A stretch of 64,000 bases of DNA from Dioszegia crocea (GCA_001600615.1 BCKK01000002.1:1518809-1582808), one strand, 5' to 3'. Counted from the stretch's first letter, positions 19,608 through 32,600 are shown. The notes: generated from the letters alone by a model not told the origin. Numbers and translations: made by a program.

Positions 19608-21111
19608 CTACGCCCACTTGCCCAACAGCGCCATCAGTCCCGAACCGAGCATCATGCACCCAAACACATATGTCAACTTCCATGCGCTGGCACTCATGAG
19701 TCGTGGGTTGAATAGAATCTCGTGCGCGATAAGCTCTACCAGACCTGTACGACGTTAGCTTTGGACCGCGCATCAAGCTGCATGGCAACTCACCAGTGTA
19801 GAGAAGGATACCAGCCGAGAACGCGTCGAGAACACCAGTGGTCAGACTGCTTCTTGCTGCGTTACCGTTGAAGGTCTGAATGGCACCGAGTCCGGCAGCC
19901 ATTCCGATGGGGGTGCACACACAGTAGGCGAGGGCGGCAGCGTATCTAACCCAGTTGTATCCGGCGGGAAGGCGGAGGACAGCAAGTCGGGAACCGAGAC
20001 CCAATCCCTCGAACATTTCTAGACTGTCAGTGAAAGTCTCAGGAAGGTGTGAGACGAGAACTTACGGTGGAAGATGATGACGATGAAGAGAATGACAAAG
20101 TTTTCATCAACAGCAAGGGTCAAACCGATAATAACGCTGAGCGGGTCAGCACAGTATACATCAACTTGATCCTGAAGACTCACGAGTGCAAGACCACACC
20201 AAACTCCAACACAGCGACACCGATGAGCTGCTTGGCGATTTCGGGCTCGCTGAGGTCAACATCTACGCTAGACTTCTCCGAGTCGACACCTGCGTCCTTC
20301 TCGTTGATGTAAGCGCCCGAACCGGAGGCCGAGTGGGAGCCGTGGGAGAGCGACTGGGATGTGGGGTGGATGACGTCCGCGCCGGCGTCGGCGTGAGAGT
20401 GAGGCTCGACGGCGTGGGAGTGGGTGTGCGTCGGGTGTGCGTTCTCGTCATTATGGTGTGCTGAAAAGTCAGCGAGGTAGTGTATACAAGCTGAAAATGA
20501 AACATACCTGCGTTGATACCGAGTTTGGCCAATTTAGCAGTCCCGATCCTGTAGGCCGCAGTCTCAGCAAAGAAGACAAAGTACAGCGCCATCAAGGCGA
20601 TCGCAGCTGCCCATGGGTATTCGCCGAAGGTAGGATATGTCAGAACGAGGCAGGGTGAGGTGAGGGAGTCCCATGCGGGGGCGAGAAGGTGGATAAAGGC
20701 TGTCGCGATGATGACACCTGAACCGAAGAATTTGGTGAACCTGTAGTGATGAGCTATCCACACAATGCCTAAATTGGGGAACACGACTCACTCCCAGACA
20801 CTTCGGGGGATGACGCTAACTGAGCGCAAGACGATCGGTAGGAGCGTTCCAAACATCGAAGTCACCTGCAAGTGTCAGATTTGTCGACAAGGATAATCTC
20901 ATTAGCACTTGTGGCAACTTACAAGAATCACGAATATAGCTCCGATCCTTAAACCAAACCGGTCTGAAAAGTTGCTAGCAGCGCAGACATCCTCAGCGGC
21001 CGCTTCTGCTCCAGCTCCATCTGTCCCACCGGCGACCTCTCCTGTGTCCCCACCGGTGGGAGTGTCCTGACGGGCGATGAGGTGAACGAGTTGTAGGAGT
21101 TCTGCGGACAT
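19608..21111 (-). CDS. ZIP-family zinc/iron transporter (Zrt1/Zrt2-like), 401 aa
   Basis: Exons on the minus strand are 21111-20923, 20865-20792, 20740-20508, 20460-20184, 20136-20066, 20018-19794 and 19744-19608, in one frame of 402 codons. Membrane segments include GLRIGAIFVIL and the metal-path helix FTKFFGSGVIIATAFIHLLA (TM3). There is a cytosolic His-rich loop (HHNDENAHPTHTHSHAVEPH, further HSHAD and SHGSH) between TM3 and TM4, and then the ZIP core GVAVLEFGVVLHSVIIGLTL and FHQMFEGLGLGSRLA. These are the two His/Glu motifs that bind the metal in TM4 and TM5. The family moves Zn2+ or Fe2+ into the cytosol. An N-terminal CAASNFSD segment would face outside. The very short loop exons and the histidine loop are normal for fungal members. 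Confidence 0.95.
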
Positions 21112-21591
21112 TGTTGAAGGACGGAGGTGTAGGTAGAAGGGATGTTAGCGGGCAATGTCAAGGAGTGATCCGATCTATATAGGGCAAATTTGCAGCTACC
21201 TCTCCGGTCTCTATTGCGATGAATACGGAGGTGGATGGGGTGTGTGAGCACTGAGTGAAGATGGATGTATGTGTAACAATATACCGAGTGTCAGGATGTG
21301 ATCCGAGAATAGAAGGAGTACTGTACAGGTGCAAGTTTGTAAACAGAAAATAGAGGACCCGACAGGTCTCACTTTTCAATCCCCCGCTCGCCCACCACGT
21401 GGCCGCAAGTGGTGATAAGGTGAGGTATGCTGTGAACCTCCTCGGGGTTTTAATATCGTCCACCATGGTAGCACCCTCTGGTCCTTCCCATGATATCGTC
21501 GGACAGCTACTAATATAGCACGCTTCGCCCTTAATAGATTCCGAGATGTGCATGAAAACCATCCGGGTCTCCATCCCAGATCTCTTTCCAC
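21112..21591. other. Intergenic, ZIP promoter side
   Basis: 480 bp between the ZIP start and the 3' end of the glutathione transferase. Open frames here are short and without splice logic. No clear zinc-response element could be picked out by eye. Confidence 0.4.
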
Positions 21592-22745
21592 TCAGAGTTT
21601 CGACTTTGCAGCCTCTTCTTCGTCCTGCTGCCTCTTGAGTGCTCGCTGCAACGCAGGCCTAGGAAGTCAGCAAGGTGATCACCGATAAGACATGCTGCGA
21701 TTCCGCGTGCATGGAGAACACATACCTCGCCTCAACGCGCTTCCACCAGTTGCGCAACCCGGTCCCGATCCGCAGCTTACCTCGAGACGTTTCCGTCTCG
21801 CCGTCCCCCTGCTGGATTGCCTGGGGAATGAGGGTGAAGAAGGGAAACAGGAACATGAAGTCGGCGAGACCTGGTTGGTCCGTGCCGGAAAAGTAGTTGT
21901 GGGTGGATAGGTACTGGTCGATCTGGAGTGTCAGCATGGTGGTGGCTATCTGAACAGCCTCGAGTCCTCTTGCCATACAAGAGCCCTCCCACTGCCCGTA
22001 TCTTCCTTGCAGCGTTTACATATGGCCACCATGATCCCCAAAATCCCAAGCTGAAGTCGAAAACTTACAAAGTCAAGATGTGATTGGGATGCCGGGCTGA
22101 TCATAGAATTCTGATTGTCAGCATTTGCGCCTAGACCATACACCACACTATCGCGAGCCTCGGCGACTTCATGGCCCACATCGGTAGCCAGTCACAAATT
22201 CAACACTCACTTGAGCCCATCCGGCATAAGCATCGAGAGCTTGCCTGCCCTGCTCCCCGCCCTCTCCAGCCAAAGCAGCGGCCGCAAATCCCTTAGTAGT
22301 GCCCTTGATGATGGTCCCAGCCTGCATCCATACCATCAACGTGCCCTCGGAAAAGGCAGACCAGTACTGCGAGTCATTGCTCGGCTTGGTCTCTACATCG
22401 GTCGAGGATGTTGGAAGGGCGAGTAGCCGGGTAATGATATAGCCGGACTCGTGCAGGACTTCTCCGTCAAGCTCGACCACTGGTGCCTAGGAATGGCGTC
22501 AGTATGGTATGCGTGATTAGCATGCGATGGAGGACATACCGACCCAAGCGAGATGACAGTCTTGAGGGCATCAGGAGCACGGCCAGCAGCGGTACGGAAG
22601 TGGACCTTGACGTTATAGTCAAGTCCCAGCTCTTCAAGCACCCAGACTGTCATGTGAGCTACACTCCGAAAGCGAGGATGCCGTACTCACATATACGGGT
22701 AGATCGAGAGAAGTTGAGGTGGTGGAAGACGATGTTGGGCGCCAT
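21592..22745 (-). CDS. Glutathione S-transferase with C-terminal SKL (peroxisomal signal), 247 aa
   Basis: Exons on the minus strand are 22745-22691, 22646-22540, 22486-22211, 22110-22069, 21922-21726 and 21658-21592, giving 248 codons. The thioredoxin-fold N-terminal domain starts MAPNIVFHHLNFSRSTRIFW; the Ser of FSRS is at the usual catalytic position, and APVVELDGEVLHES matches the cis-Pro/ES glutathione-binding signature. The all-helical C-terminal domain includes LSTHNYFSGTDQPGLADFMF, with the N-capping-box-like S/T-x-x-D. It conjugates or reduces substrates with glutathione. The last three residues are SKL, the canonical PTS1, preceded by a charged helix (RQQDEEEAAK). The enzyme is therefore predicted to be imported into peroxisomes, which is uncommon for fungal GSTs and was read directly from the final exon. 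Confidence 0.9.
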
Positions 22746-22959
22746 TGTGAGGTCTGCAAAGAGGTATAAAACGTTGTTGCAAGCGAAGAGTTTGGCTCGG
22801 CTGGTCCGGTCTTGCCGGAGATGCTGTTACGGCATATTTTGAGGAATGCCAAGTGGTGCGTGCCTTCGCTTGCTGCAGACGATGGCAGTGACGACGGCCG
22901 AGGATACTTGTGGGCCGATTTCTGACACTCATATTGGGACTGATGCAGGTACACTCCAT

Positions 22960-24575
22960 CTAGTATAATGGGAAGGAAGGATCGACCTGTTTGGACCAAG
23001 CTCGCAAGCCGCCCCGTACATCCCGAACCCTAATCTCCTGTCCTTGCTCGCTATCCCCCTCGGACCTTATGCGTGATTTGCGTAAAGCGGCCGCGGCCAT
23101 TTGCGAGTCATTTCCCTGTTTGCAAATGAGGATGATATCAGAGACTGAGCCAGGAGTAGCTCCCGTGGGTAGCAGGCTCAGGATGTCTCGCTTGATGATC
23201 GTGTCCAGTGGAATATCTGCCACATCAATCATCGATCAATCCCGAAAATCGAGCGGGCTTACTGAGCGTATTCGGCAATGAGCAGATTTCGTATTCGATG
23301 GTAGGTCTGGTATCTACGATGACGTACTCCCCACTTTGAGTCTGTACCAGATCATGCAGTTCCTTTGCAAATCAGCTGTTGACCTATCAAGTATTGGACG
23401 AGGGCGTACCTGAGCGCTCATTCTGTCGTCTCCTATCCCTGCTACCAGGCCACTCTCCTCGTCGACTTCCACCCCACCGCAGAATGCTTCATAGCCGACG
23501 CTATCAAGGTCGTCGGTGATGGTTGCGCAAGGTCCGCAGGCAATACATTTCGGACTGGGCGGTTTGAGACGGACGGTGCGGATGAGCGGGCTCTGACCGA
23601 GATGGAGTAGGTGTAACAGTGGTTGACTGTCTATCATACTCAGCATGCATGACTGCGATACAAGGCCAAAGCGCACTCACCTGGGTTACCAAGTATAAGC
23701 TTCACAACCTCACTGGCCATCCCAGTCCCCACCATCCCAGTCACCATGCCCACCACACCGACATCTTCACACCGCCCGTTTGAGCCCGGGATGATCTGGG
23801 GCCAGATGCACCGGTAACATGCCCGCCTCTTTCCTTTGGTATCCTGCGGTCCGCCTGAAGCTTCGTTGATGCCACCATACACCGCCCATTGTCCAGCACT
23901 GGATATAGCAGCGCCTGAAACGAGTGGCACGCCCAGGCGCACTGACGCATCTGAGAGCAGGTAGCGAGTTAGAGGGCGATCCGTACAGTCGATGATGATC
24001 TTTGCGTGGCGCAGAAGATTGAGCGCATTGCTCGAGGTGATCGGCTCAGAGTTAGGGAGAGGGGTGACGAAGGGGTTGAGCCTGTTCTATCAGCTGGCGC
24101 CTTCCTGGGCAATCTTAGTTCAAGGAGTACTCACGCTATCATAGCCATTGCAGCTGAATCCGCTTTATTCATGCCCACTCTATCAGTAGTGTGAAGCACC
24201 TGGCGATGCAGATTAGACGCTGACACCGTATCGTGATCGAAGATGTCGATCTGGCCTGGGAGTCTCAGCTTCAGTTCCTGCTCATTCGATCGGGGACTCA
24301 CCAACTCCGGCTCCTGCCAGATACTGTAGCACAGGACATCCTAGACCACCAGCGCCAATGACCGCGACCCTCGCAGCCTTGAGCTTTAGCTGACCTACAA
24401 ATCAGCAACGCCGCCTCTTTGGGCTGACGTCGGGCGTACCTAAGAGGCCCCAACCAGGCAGTATCATCTGCCGGCCATATCGCTCGTACTCTTCCAGCTG
24501 AAGTGGCCTGGAATAGGCCGAGCTGGCAGTCGATGGGCCTGCCTCTGCGTTGCTCCTGTCGGAAATAGCGGTCAT
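22960..24575 (-). CDS. UBA4: UBA4/MOCS3: Urm1-activating adenylyltransferase with rhodanese domain, 442 aa
   Basis: Exons on the minus strand are 24575-24440, 24394-24302, 24255-24135, 24081-23681, 23630-23410, 23362-23263 and 23216-22960, giving 443 codons. The E1-like domain starts [20 protein letters not shown] and has the nucleotide loop [20 protein letters not shown], then [20 protein letters not shown]. Zinc-site pairs CYRC and CIAC follow, and [18 protein letters not shown] matches the conserved Cys region. The rhodanese domain at the C-terminus has [15 protein letters not shown] and the active-site loop [11 protein letters not shown] with the persulfide Cys. The enzyme adenylates and thiolates Urm1 for tRNA wobble-uridine 2-thiolation and protein urmylation, and may also serve the molybdopterin pathway. 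It diverges from the methyltransferase at 24665 across only 89 bp, so the promoter is shared. Confidence 0.95.
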
Positions 24576-24664
24576 TTGAGCGGATTGAAGGATTGGAAGG
24601 AGAGGTGAAACGTCGAGATGTCTCGCCGTCGAAAATTCTCAATTCACCCATTGTACATGGTGTG

Positions 24665-25543
24665 ATGGCAGCTTCTCTACCTCAACCAGCCAACTCAACT
24701 AAGCATCTACCACTCCTACAGCATCCTTTACCACACGATAACGGGATTGTGCTCCCCCTGCGTCAAATATCTTTAGAAGGAGGGACAAGCGTAAGTCGTT
24801 TTGGCTGTTCTTCGCGCTGGAGCCTTTGTTGACCAGTCCAGACCGGCACGACAGGAACAACACTTTGGCTTGGAGCTCAAGTACTGGCGACCTACCTCAG
24901 CGACACTCTTCCTTCCTCCTCAACACTGAATGATACACTCTCCCAGCCAAAGAGATGCCTCGATCTAGGCTCAGGCGTGGGATATCTGCCCCTATGCCTC
25001 GCGGCCTGGGGCTGGAATGTTACTGCTACCGATATTGAACCGGTGGTTACCTCTGTGCTCAAACCTAACATCGAAGATGGGCTATACGGCGTCAGGCGCG
25101 AGCTCAGCCGAAGGGGCCAAAAGGCTATAGTGGGCCAAGTGGACGTCCTAGAGCTGGACTGGATGGACTACATCACCGACATGCCTGGTACAAATCGCCC
25201 AGATCCACTACACGGAGACTATGTGGATCTCATCCTCACCACAGACACCCTCTACACCCCCTCCTTGACCATCCCCCTCTGGTCCACCCTCTCATCCCTC
25301 GCAGACCTATCTCGATCTCGTCATCCGAAAGGCAAATCACCGGAACTCGTGTTGGCGCTTGAGAACAGGGATCCAAGATTGATAGCGGAAGCCTTAGAGG
25401 TCGGACGAGGTATGGGCTGGGCTTTAAAAAGAATCGCGGACACGAGGGTGCAGAAAGGGGTAGAAAAGGCGGCATGGGGCTGGGGACGATCAGAATGGGA
25501 GGGTGTAGAGGTATGGAAAGGTCGACTGGGGGATGTCGTATGA
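24665..25543 (+). CDS. METTL21-type (Methyltransf_16) protein methyltransferase, 275 aa
   Basis: Exons 24665-24790 and 24842-25543 give 276 codons; the acceptor at CCAGTCCAG|ACC is required to keep TSTGTTGTTLWLGAQVLATY in frame. The SAM-binding motif I is CLDLGSGVGYLPLCLAAWGW, followed by the acidic motif NVTATDIEPV. The catalytic-site-side motif DLILTTDTLYTPSL corresponds to the (D/E)xxY region of METTL21/EFM proteins. These seven-beta-strand enzymes methylate lysines on translation factors or chaperones; the target is not predictable from sequence. It shares an 89-bp promoter with UBA4. Confidence 0.85.
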
Positions 25544-25624
25544 TATCTCAATCCCTTAGCCTCTGGTACCATTGATACATACAAAATAGAGTCTAGAGTG
25601 TAGATTGTATTGCTTTGCTCCTTC

Positions 25625-28398
25625 TCATTCATCCTCATCGTCCTCATCATCATCTTCAAATCCGCTCAATTCACTGTCAAGATCTGGGATCCCCTCATCA
25701 CTTCCGTCGTCATCCACTTCCATCCCACCTTCTTTGACTTCCCGGGCACTCTTGCGCGCCCCAATCTCCTCTTCTGGAAGTGTAGCGAACGAGACGAATT
25801 CTTCATCTCCCATCCCGCCCGAGACATCCGCAGTCTCAGTGTTCTCGATTGAAGGGGCCGAGGGCGCGGATGGCGTGAAAGCCGGCGCAGTGGGTACAGT
25901 AGGCTTGGGCGCCGATAGGACAGCAGCGGGGGGGTAATGACCAGGCTGTGGCACGTCCGGGGTTTGCAGTACTGTATGTCCAAGAACAGGCGAGGGAAGT
26001 GTGATATCCTCGATATCCTTCTTTCCCGCCCGGACATCCTGAGGGGCGACTGGAACCACCACCGTCTCGATCACTTCATCCTCCTCTATATCTCCCTCGG
26101 CAGTAGAGGCAGCGTTCCCTAGACCTAGCTCCTCGCGAAGTTTGACTTCGTCTTCCGTCTCCACCGTGAAGAAATGCAGGGAGCTCAGAGGTGGGGCTGG
26201 GCGCGAGATGGCGGGTAGTTGCGGGTGTAGAAGTGGAGAAAGACGGCTTTGATTGGGTTCCTGCGGAATTAGCCTGAGCCTTTCAGGGCCGTGTTTCAAC
26301 TCACAAGAACGCTGATAACGACACTCTTCCACCCGTAGCTGTGCCCGCCTTCTTCCACCATCAAGCAGGCACTTTCTAAGACGGCTTTTACAGCTTGCGA
26401 GAGCCGGACCTGGATCGTTGGATCTTGGAACCGCCGTATGCCGAATGTAGGAAGAGACAGGTAGAGGGAGAGAAGAAGGCGGATAGAAAGTATGCGAAGC
26501 GATGGGGATAGCAAAGGCGTCAATTGCAGCTGAGAAATCACTAACGGATCAGCAAAGCCCTCCCATTGGACAGCACATGACTTACGGGGTATCGCTTCGA
26601 GAGCAACAGCTCCCTCTATCCCGATGCGCCTGCCCTCCCTGCCTTCCAACGAAGCAAGCAGCCCATCCTCTTCTCCCCTAGCGCGCTTTTTGCCCTTCTT
26701 TCCGCCTGCGCCATTCGCCGTTGCCAAAGAAATACTCGGAGGCATGACCGAGTCCAGCAGAGGGGACAGCTTTGCAATGCATACTTTCAGCAGACGAGCG
26801 GGGTGGTCCGGGTGCCACACAGCCGAAGGGAAAGCGTTGAGAAGTATGTTATGCAGCCTCAAGAGTTGTGTGTGCGTTTGACTGGCTCGTCAGTATGGGA
26901 ACACAGCAGTTCAGAGCAAGCCTCACCTGAAGCTGGCGGGAGTGGTTTCGGCAAGGTGAAGGGTAGTATCCAGAATGTCGGTCATGTGCGGTAGCAGGTG
27001 ATCTTGACATCTACCTCGTCAGCACTGTCCCTGTATGAATTAAGGAGAACTGACGATGCGGTAAGGCTTCCGATTAGCATCATTCCAGCGGTCCAAATGG
27101 CAGGCAGGGCAGCGGTCAGATTGGCATGATGTTGGGGCGAGATGTAGGGCACGACCTATTCCATTAGGTGTGCCGCTGTTATCTGCAAATATTAACGTAC
27201 CGGAGAGTCCAAGGTAAGGTCTAAGCATCTGACAGCCAGACGGACGAGGTAGGCGATAGGGACAGGGACAGGCCGCGAGGTGTTTTGGCTGGTCGGTCAG
27301 CTCTTGATATCCCGGACCACTAGCCGGAATGGCTCACCTCAGTAGCGCGAGAGCAATTTCGATGTAGCCCTCCAGCGCATGAAGGGCGGCTGGTAGGCGG
27401 GCAGCAATATCTGCAGGGAAAGGTGTAAGGCCTGGAGGCAGCGCTGTCTGCGCAGCCCGAGCGTCTATACTTTCAGCTCTGCAGGGACATCAAGGGCGAA
27501 ATTGGTGAACGACGTACCAGCCTGCCAGCCATCCGCGACTATCGCATCCAAGGAGGCACCGATACCCAGCATGGCATCCCCCATCTCTGCCCGCCAGCCT
27601 TGAGCCACCTGTGCCTTCCCCTGAGTATGGTACAAGCTCGTCAACAAGCCGATGGCAGCATCTCGGACTTCGTCATCTACCACAGATGTATTGTGCACAA
27701 TGATTGGGAGAAGTGCGTTACGAAGGGTGCTGACTGCAGGTCGGAAGGCGGCCGGGGAGTGTATGAGGATCAGGCGGGTGGATAGAAGGAGCTCGCACTA
27801 TGATGTTGGTACACGCCTCGTTGGGTGGCAAACGACTCACTAGAACCTGCTGATTGCTCTGGATTTGACCAGTTGACCGCTCGATAAGCTTCAACAAGGT
27901 CGTCGAAAGCTTGCCCATAATGGGATGGATAGACTCCCGCTCGAACGATGGTGATTGAGGCGAAGCTAGAACGAGGATCTCGAGCAGGGCAAGATATGGT
28001 GGGACCGAGGGCAGATTGATAGAGGTGGACTTCACCATCAGCGCGCATCACCACGGAGATCAAGAATGACTCACACTCAGCGCTCCCAAAGCACTTCCAA
28101 CCCAGCCTTTACCCCATCCAGCCAAGACCCATCCCTCCGTGTCCTGCAACACAAGCTCGCGCGCTATGCTCAGGGCATATAGCTTGTCTTCCACACCTGG
28201 AGCATCTCGCGCCAAGATGGCACTGTTGACGCGAGCCAGGAACTTCGCAGCGGAAGCGGGGAGATGAGATGGATGGACGAAGGGTCGATGTCTCTCGAGG
28301 ATTGGGAGGAGACTGGAGGACGTCAAGGGCAAGGATAACAGCAGAGGTAGAGCTGATACTGTCGATGACGTTGATCCTGATTCTACTAAGCCGTTCAT
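25625..28398 (-). CDS. RIX1: RIX1-like (PELP1/IPI2) pre-rRNA processing protein, 790 aa
   Basis: Ten exons on the minus strand: 28398-28075, 28029-27841, 27797-27518, 27476-27338, 27288-27201, 27155-27055, 27010-26927, 26881-26586, 26540-26305 and 26260-25625; 791 codons in frame. The helical-repeat N-terminus with LPSVPPYLALLEILVLASPQ and REQ-like FERESIHPIMGKLSTTLLKL fits the Rix1 domain. A KKGKKRAR basic patch follows near residue 430. The last ~110 residues are Pro/Ala-rich and then strongly acidic (GFEDDDEDDEDE at the end), as in PELP1. With Ipi1 and Ipi3 the protein works on nucleoplasmic pre-60S particles in ITS2 processing and Rea1 recruitment. One intron (27009... to 27054) uses a GTCAGT donor. 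The assignment rests on overall architecture and is less certain than for the enzymes. Confidence 0.75.
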
Positions 28399-28716
28399 TT
28401 CAGCTGATGTGGAGCAGATGGACAAGAGGAGCGCGTTGTGGTGTAGCACAGTACCAGCAGGTCACACATATTTTGAAATTTCAAGGGGTGGAGGCTTACG
28501 TAACTCGAATCGCAATGACATAGTAGAAATGTTCAAAGACCCAGGGGGACTGATCGCTGAGTGTCAACTCTCACGAGACTGGATACAAGGCCCAGCTCCA
28601 TGCAGCAGGTATGACTGTACTTCGCTACCTCGAGGGTCAACCAGCTGGCCGGCTGACAGGTGAAGGAAATGAGCGGGTCTTCCAAAGTCCAACACACACG
28701 CGAACGAGACTGTGCT
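28399..28716. other. Short intergenic, RIX1 promoter side
   Basis: 318 bp between the RIX1 start and the LCL2 stop. Nothing beyond the RIX1 promoter and the LCL2 3' end is expected, and no motif stands out. Confidence 0.4.
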
Positions 28717-29307
28717 TCATATGGGTTCTGAGAATCTGATAGCGGCCTCACAAGCACCTTGACCTCTGACACAGACGAAAGGCGGGCCTTCTCCCTCATC
28801 CCGCGTCCGATCGTCCGGTAAGACGCATTTTATATCTTCGCTGGCGTCGTCAGCGATGAGGTGGCCCAGACCGGGAGTGAGACTTACGGATATGGACATG
28901 GGCAGTCAGCTGGGGTAGGTACACATGTCATCGACCCAGGGCAGACGTAGCCCGCTCGGCAGTGTACTGATTGGGTCAGCACGATTTAGAGACGTCACTT
29001 GGTGGTCCGAGTCCCTCGATCGGCGCATTTCCATCCGGCGTCATTCGCTTGTCCTGATGTGCTCGCTCGCGGTACGATCAAAATAGCTCAGATGAGTAAG
29101 ATTCGACTGACCGCTCTCCATCTCACCCCATCCCTTATGATCTCTCCTGGGCCTATGTTGCTGTTGTTGTTGCTGCTGCTCTCCACCTCCACCGCCGAAG
29201 GGAAATCCGCCCTGAAAGAAGTTGCCGAATTGCGCAAATGTAAAGGGCAGAAGACACAGTAGCGTAATGAGGCCGAGGGCAGCCTTGGAGGCTGATGTTA
29301 TGAACAT
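28717..29307 (-). CDS. LCL2: LCL2 (long chronological lifespan protein 2) homologue, secretory, 132 aa
   Basis: Exons on the minus strand are 29307-29112, 28966-28888 and 28840-28717, 133 codons. A signal peptide (KAALGLITLLCLLPFTFAQ) is followed by a Gly/Phe and poly-Gln stretch. The conserved Cys-rich core is CRAGYVCPGSMTCVPTPADC, PCPYPEDIKCVLPDD and PFVCVRGQGACEAAI. This Cys pattern is that of LCL2, a small ER or secretory protein linked to ER-associated degradation and lifespan in yeast. The first intron uses a GTCAGT donor. The size (yeast ~131 aa) fits. A seven-residue Gln run at about residue 40 is likely to vary between strains. Confidence 0.9.
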
Positions 29308-29616
29308 TGCGATGTTAATGCACTGATGATAGTCCGTCGACCCTCCACAGCAGAGGGTGAAAGAGTTGTAGGCAGGGGCGGAATCAAAATCCTGAAACAC
29401 GAAATGCCGTAAATCGAAGTCATCTTGCTTGAGGTATGCAAGCTACTCCGACCGTACAATAAAGAACGGGGAAGAATACGGAGTGCAGAGCTAAGGTCGC
29501 TGAGAGCACCTGTGGCTAGCATACTCCTGACACGGAACGGCTTCGAAGCTCAGACATGCTCCAAGAGAAGCCTGGTCATCGAACCTGCTCTTAGGTGTAC
29601 ATTCTGGTATCTATAT
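29308..29616. other. Intergenic between LCL2 start and DIS3 stop
   Basis: 309 bp with no supported gene. It contains the LCL2 promoter and the DIS3 3' flank. Confidence 0.4.
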
Positions 29617-32600
29617 CTACAAGTCATCCGATTCGACCGGCCCGACGAGCCTCATGACCACCTTACCCCTTTGTGTGTTCTTGTCCTTCTCCACCGTGAC
29701 ACCAACCATGACCTTGTCGAATACCGCCACTTCGACCTTGCCGCCAGTCGGCGTTGGTAGCGAGAGCGAGTAGTTCTCAGCATCAAAGGTGTGTGTTTCT
29801 TTGGTGAATGTGATCAGACCCTCAAGACCAAGTCTAAGAAAGTCAGCGTGGCGCAAGAAACTATCACCTGCACGGCTCACTTTGAGATAAACACCGCCAG
29901 ACCATTTTTGAAGACCCTGATTACGAAGGCCTCTTCCATGATTCCTCTCTTCTTGCCGCTCGCGACGACCTTCTGACCCTTCGCCTTCAGGGCTAGACCA
30001 ACGTAGAACTCTACACTGGCTCTTCCGGCCATCTGAGCTAGCCTGTGACGCTTGTTGACGACGCTGAGAGTCTTGTCTACATGCTGCTTCGACTGCAGTG
30101 TGGGATGGAGGGGTGAGTAGCCAATGGCGGCCGACAGCTGGCGATGCGCGAGAACGTCGGCGTATCTTCGAATAGGAGACTAGGAGCTGTCAGCTATGGA
30201 CTGTAGAGCAGAATCCAGAGGATGCAACTGACAGTGAAGTGGGTGTAAATGGGACTTGCAAGACCATAGTGTCCATAGCCGTCCTTGCTGACGCTTCCCG
30301 AGCAGAAGTACTCGGCCGAAAGCATACAGCGTGTAGCCATAATCCTAACGAGCGTATTAAAATCGGGATTGGACGGATCGACACATTCGTCGAGCGACTT
30401 GGCGAGAGCGCCGTTCGTGGATACGTCCAGCTGGACTCCTTTCCGCTTAATGAGTAGGTCGTTCAGTCCATCGAAGTTGGTCTTTGGTGGGGGAGCGTGA
30501 CGCCTAGAATGTCAACTTTATTCCAAGCTAACCGAATCTTCTAGCTCACCTCAAGACGGCAGTACCGGGGAAGCTCTCCTGAATCTTCCTCGCTACACTG
30601 ATATTGGCCAACAACATAAACTCCTCGACGAGACTGTTGGTTTCCCGGGGTTGTTTCTGCTCGACATCAATGGGCTCGGTGGATTCAGAGCTGTCGAGGT
30701 GGATCTTGAGCTCAGGGGATGATAGCGAGAGTGCACCAGCTTTGATCCGGTTGACCTTGAGAGCGATAGCGAGGGTATTGAGTAACCGGATACCGTTGGT
30801 GAGGGGGTCGTTGAGGGATCTGTCGTATGAGTTGGGGCCTTCCTGAAGTGAGCCACATATCAACTCACTTGTCATCCTTGCGGACTTGTGCAGCCTCATA
30901 AGTGAACGCCTCCTTCGAAGCGATCACAGATTTGACGAATCGCTCCTTCACTACCTCTCCAGTAGGAGTGAGTTCCTATCGTCAATCAGCTTGATCCGCC
31001 CTGTCACTCGACCAAACTCACCCAGATGACACTAAATGCCAAACGCTCGACGAAGGGCCGCAGACTGCACAAGTTGGTACCCAACAAGGCGGGCAACATA
31101 TCGATTCGCTTATCAACGAGATAGACTGTGGTCCCACGCGAAGCAGCTTCAGAGTCCATTGGGTTTGCAGATCCGACAAAGTGCGACACGTCCGCAATGT
31201 CTGACGGCATCAGCCTGAGCCAACGACTTGAGATAATACAGTCACTTACGAACTCCAGCCTCGATGTTGCCATTCGGCAGCGGTCTAGCGTGGAGCGCAT
31301 CATCAATATCTTGACACCCTAGGATGTCAGCATAGACCGACACAGGAGGGACCGCATGTCTCACCTGGCGGATCGATACTGCAGATGATCAGATCCCTCA
31401 AATCTTCTCTATCTCTCCAAACCACATCTCCCTCCTTCTTGGGCGGCACGACCCAGCTGTCCCCTTCTTTTGGCAGACAGTCCAGAATGGCCTTTCCAAA
31501 TGGTCGATAAGGCACCTCATATTCCAACAACAGACTCTCCTGCTCTGCTTCCTTGCTCTCGACTTTACCCAAGGCGCGCACAAAGTGGCCATCGGGGTAT
31601 CGAGAAGAAGGCAGCCACTGATCAATTGTGACAAGGATCTTCTGGTCGATGAGCGACGGGGCTTGCCGAGTGCGAAGACGGATCCGAGGTAGAGTGCCCG
31701 AGACGGGAGTCGCAAAGATGGTTTGCTGCGATAGCGAGGTGAGTGCAGCCGCTGACAGGGATGATCGGTCGATGTGGCAGACAGTGCTAATGATCAGTAC
31801 TTTATCGGCTTTAAGATATCCTAATTCGACTTACGCCCGCCAGTTCCGCTTGATGATGCCGACAACTTTGCCAGTGGGTAGGATATCACGGGGTTTCCGC
31901 TTAGTCTCATCGTCGACTTCCATCTTCTCCTCTGCGGCGGCCTTTTCTTCGCGATCGGCAATCCCAGCGTCATCATCATCGTTCGCATCGTCATCCTTCA
32001 ATGCGACTGGAAAAGTTAGCACACTCGTTTCAATAAGCCAGTGCGAACTTACGATCCTGGTCCACGACCTCCGCACCGGGAGCTCTCCACTCGGATTTAG
32101 GCAATATTTCGACGACAACCACGTCGCCATCCACCGAACGGTTCATGGCTTCGCGTCCAATGAGAAGAACAGGCTTGTCTAGTGACATGACGCGGACAGT
32201 ACCCTATATTCTTAGCTTTGCCTCCTTCATAAGGGGGATGATGAACCCACCTCAAGATAATTGTACTGGGACGCGTTGAAGTGACCCTGATGCAGGCGTC
32301 CAGATTTGACACCTGCGTTCAGTTCATCTTGCGACAAATACTGAGCCGTCAGCGATCGATATTTCTTCCTACGTGAGAGTAGACCCACTTCGTCGTAGAT
32401 CCGTCGACCTCTGCGCTCGCCATCTCCCAATGCATCCACGCCTCCAACGACCAAGTCCACCAGCTTATCTCGCTCGGTCGGGACCAATCCATCAACAAAC
32501 TCCCTTGTCGATATGGCCAACAGTCCTTCCGCCTGCGCAAGTTCTCGGTTACCCTTGTCGTCCGAGAGCATGATCAGCTGCGGAGGCTTATTCGCGGAAA

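Noticed and set aside
17003..25543. Possible gene cluster of MFS, ZIP, GST and methyltransferase
   Set aside because: UBA4 and the housekeeping neighbours interrupt it, and no biosynthetic backbone enzyme is present; it looks like ordinary gene order.
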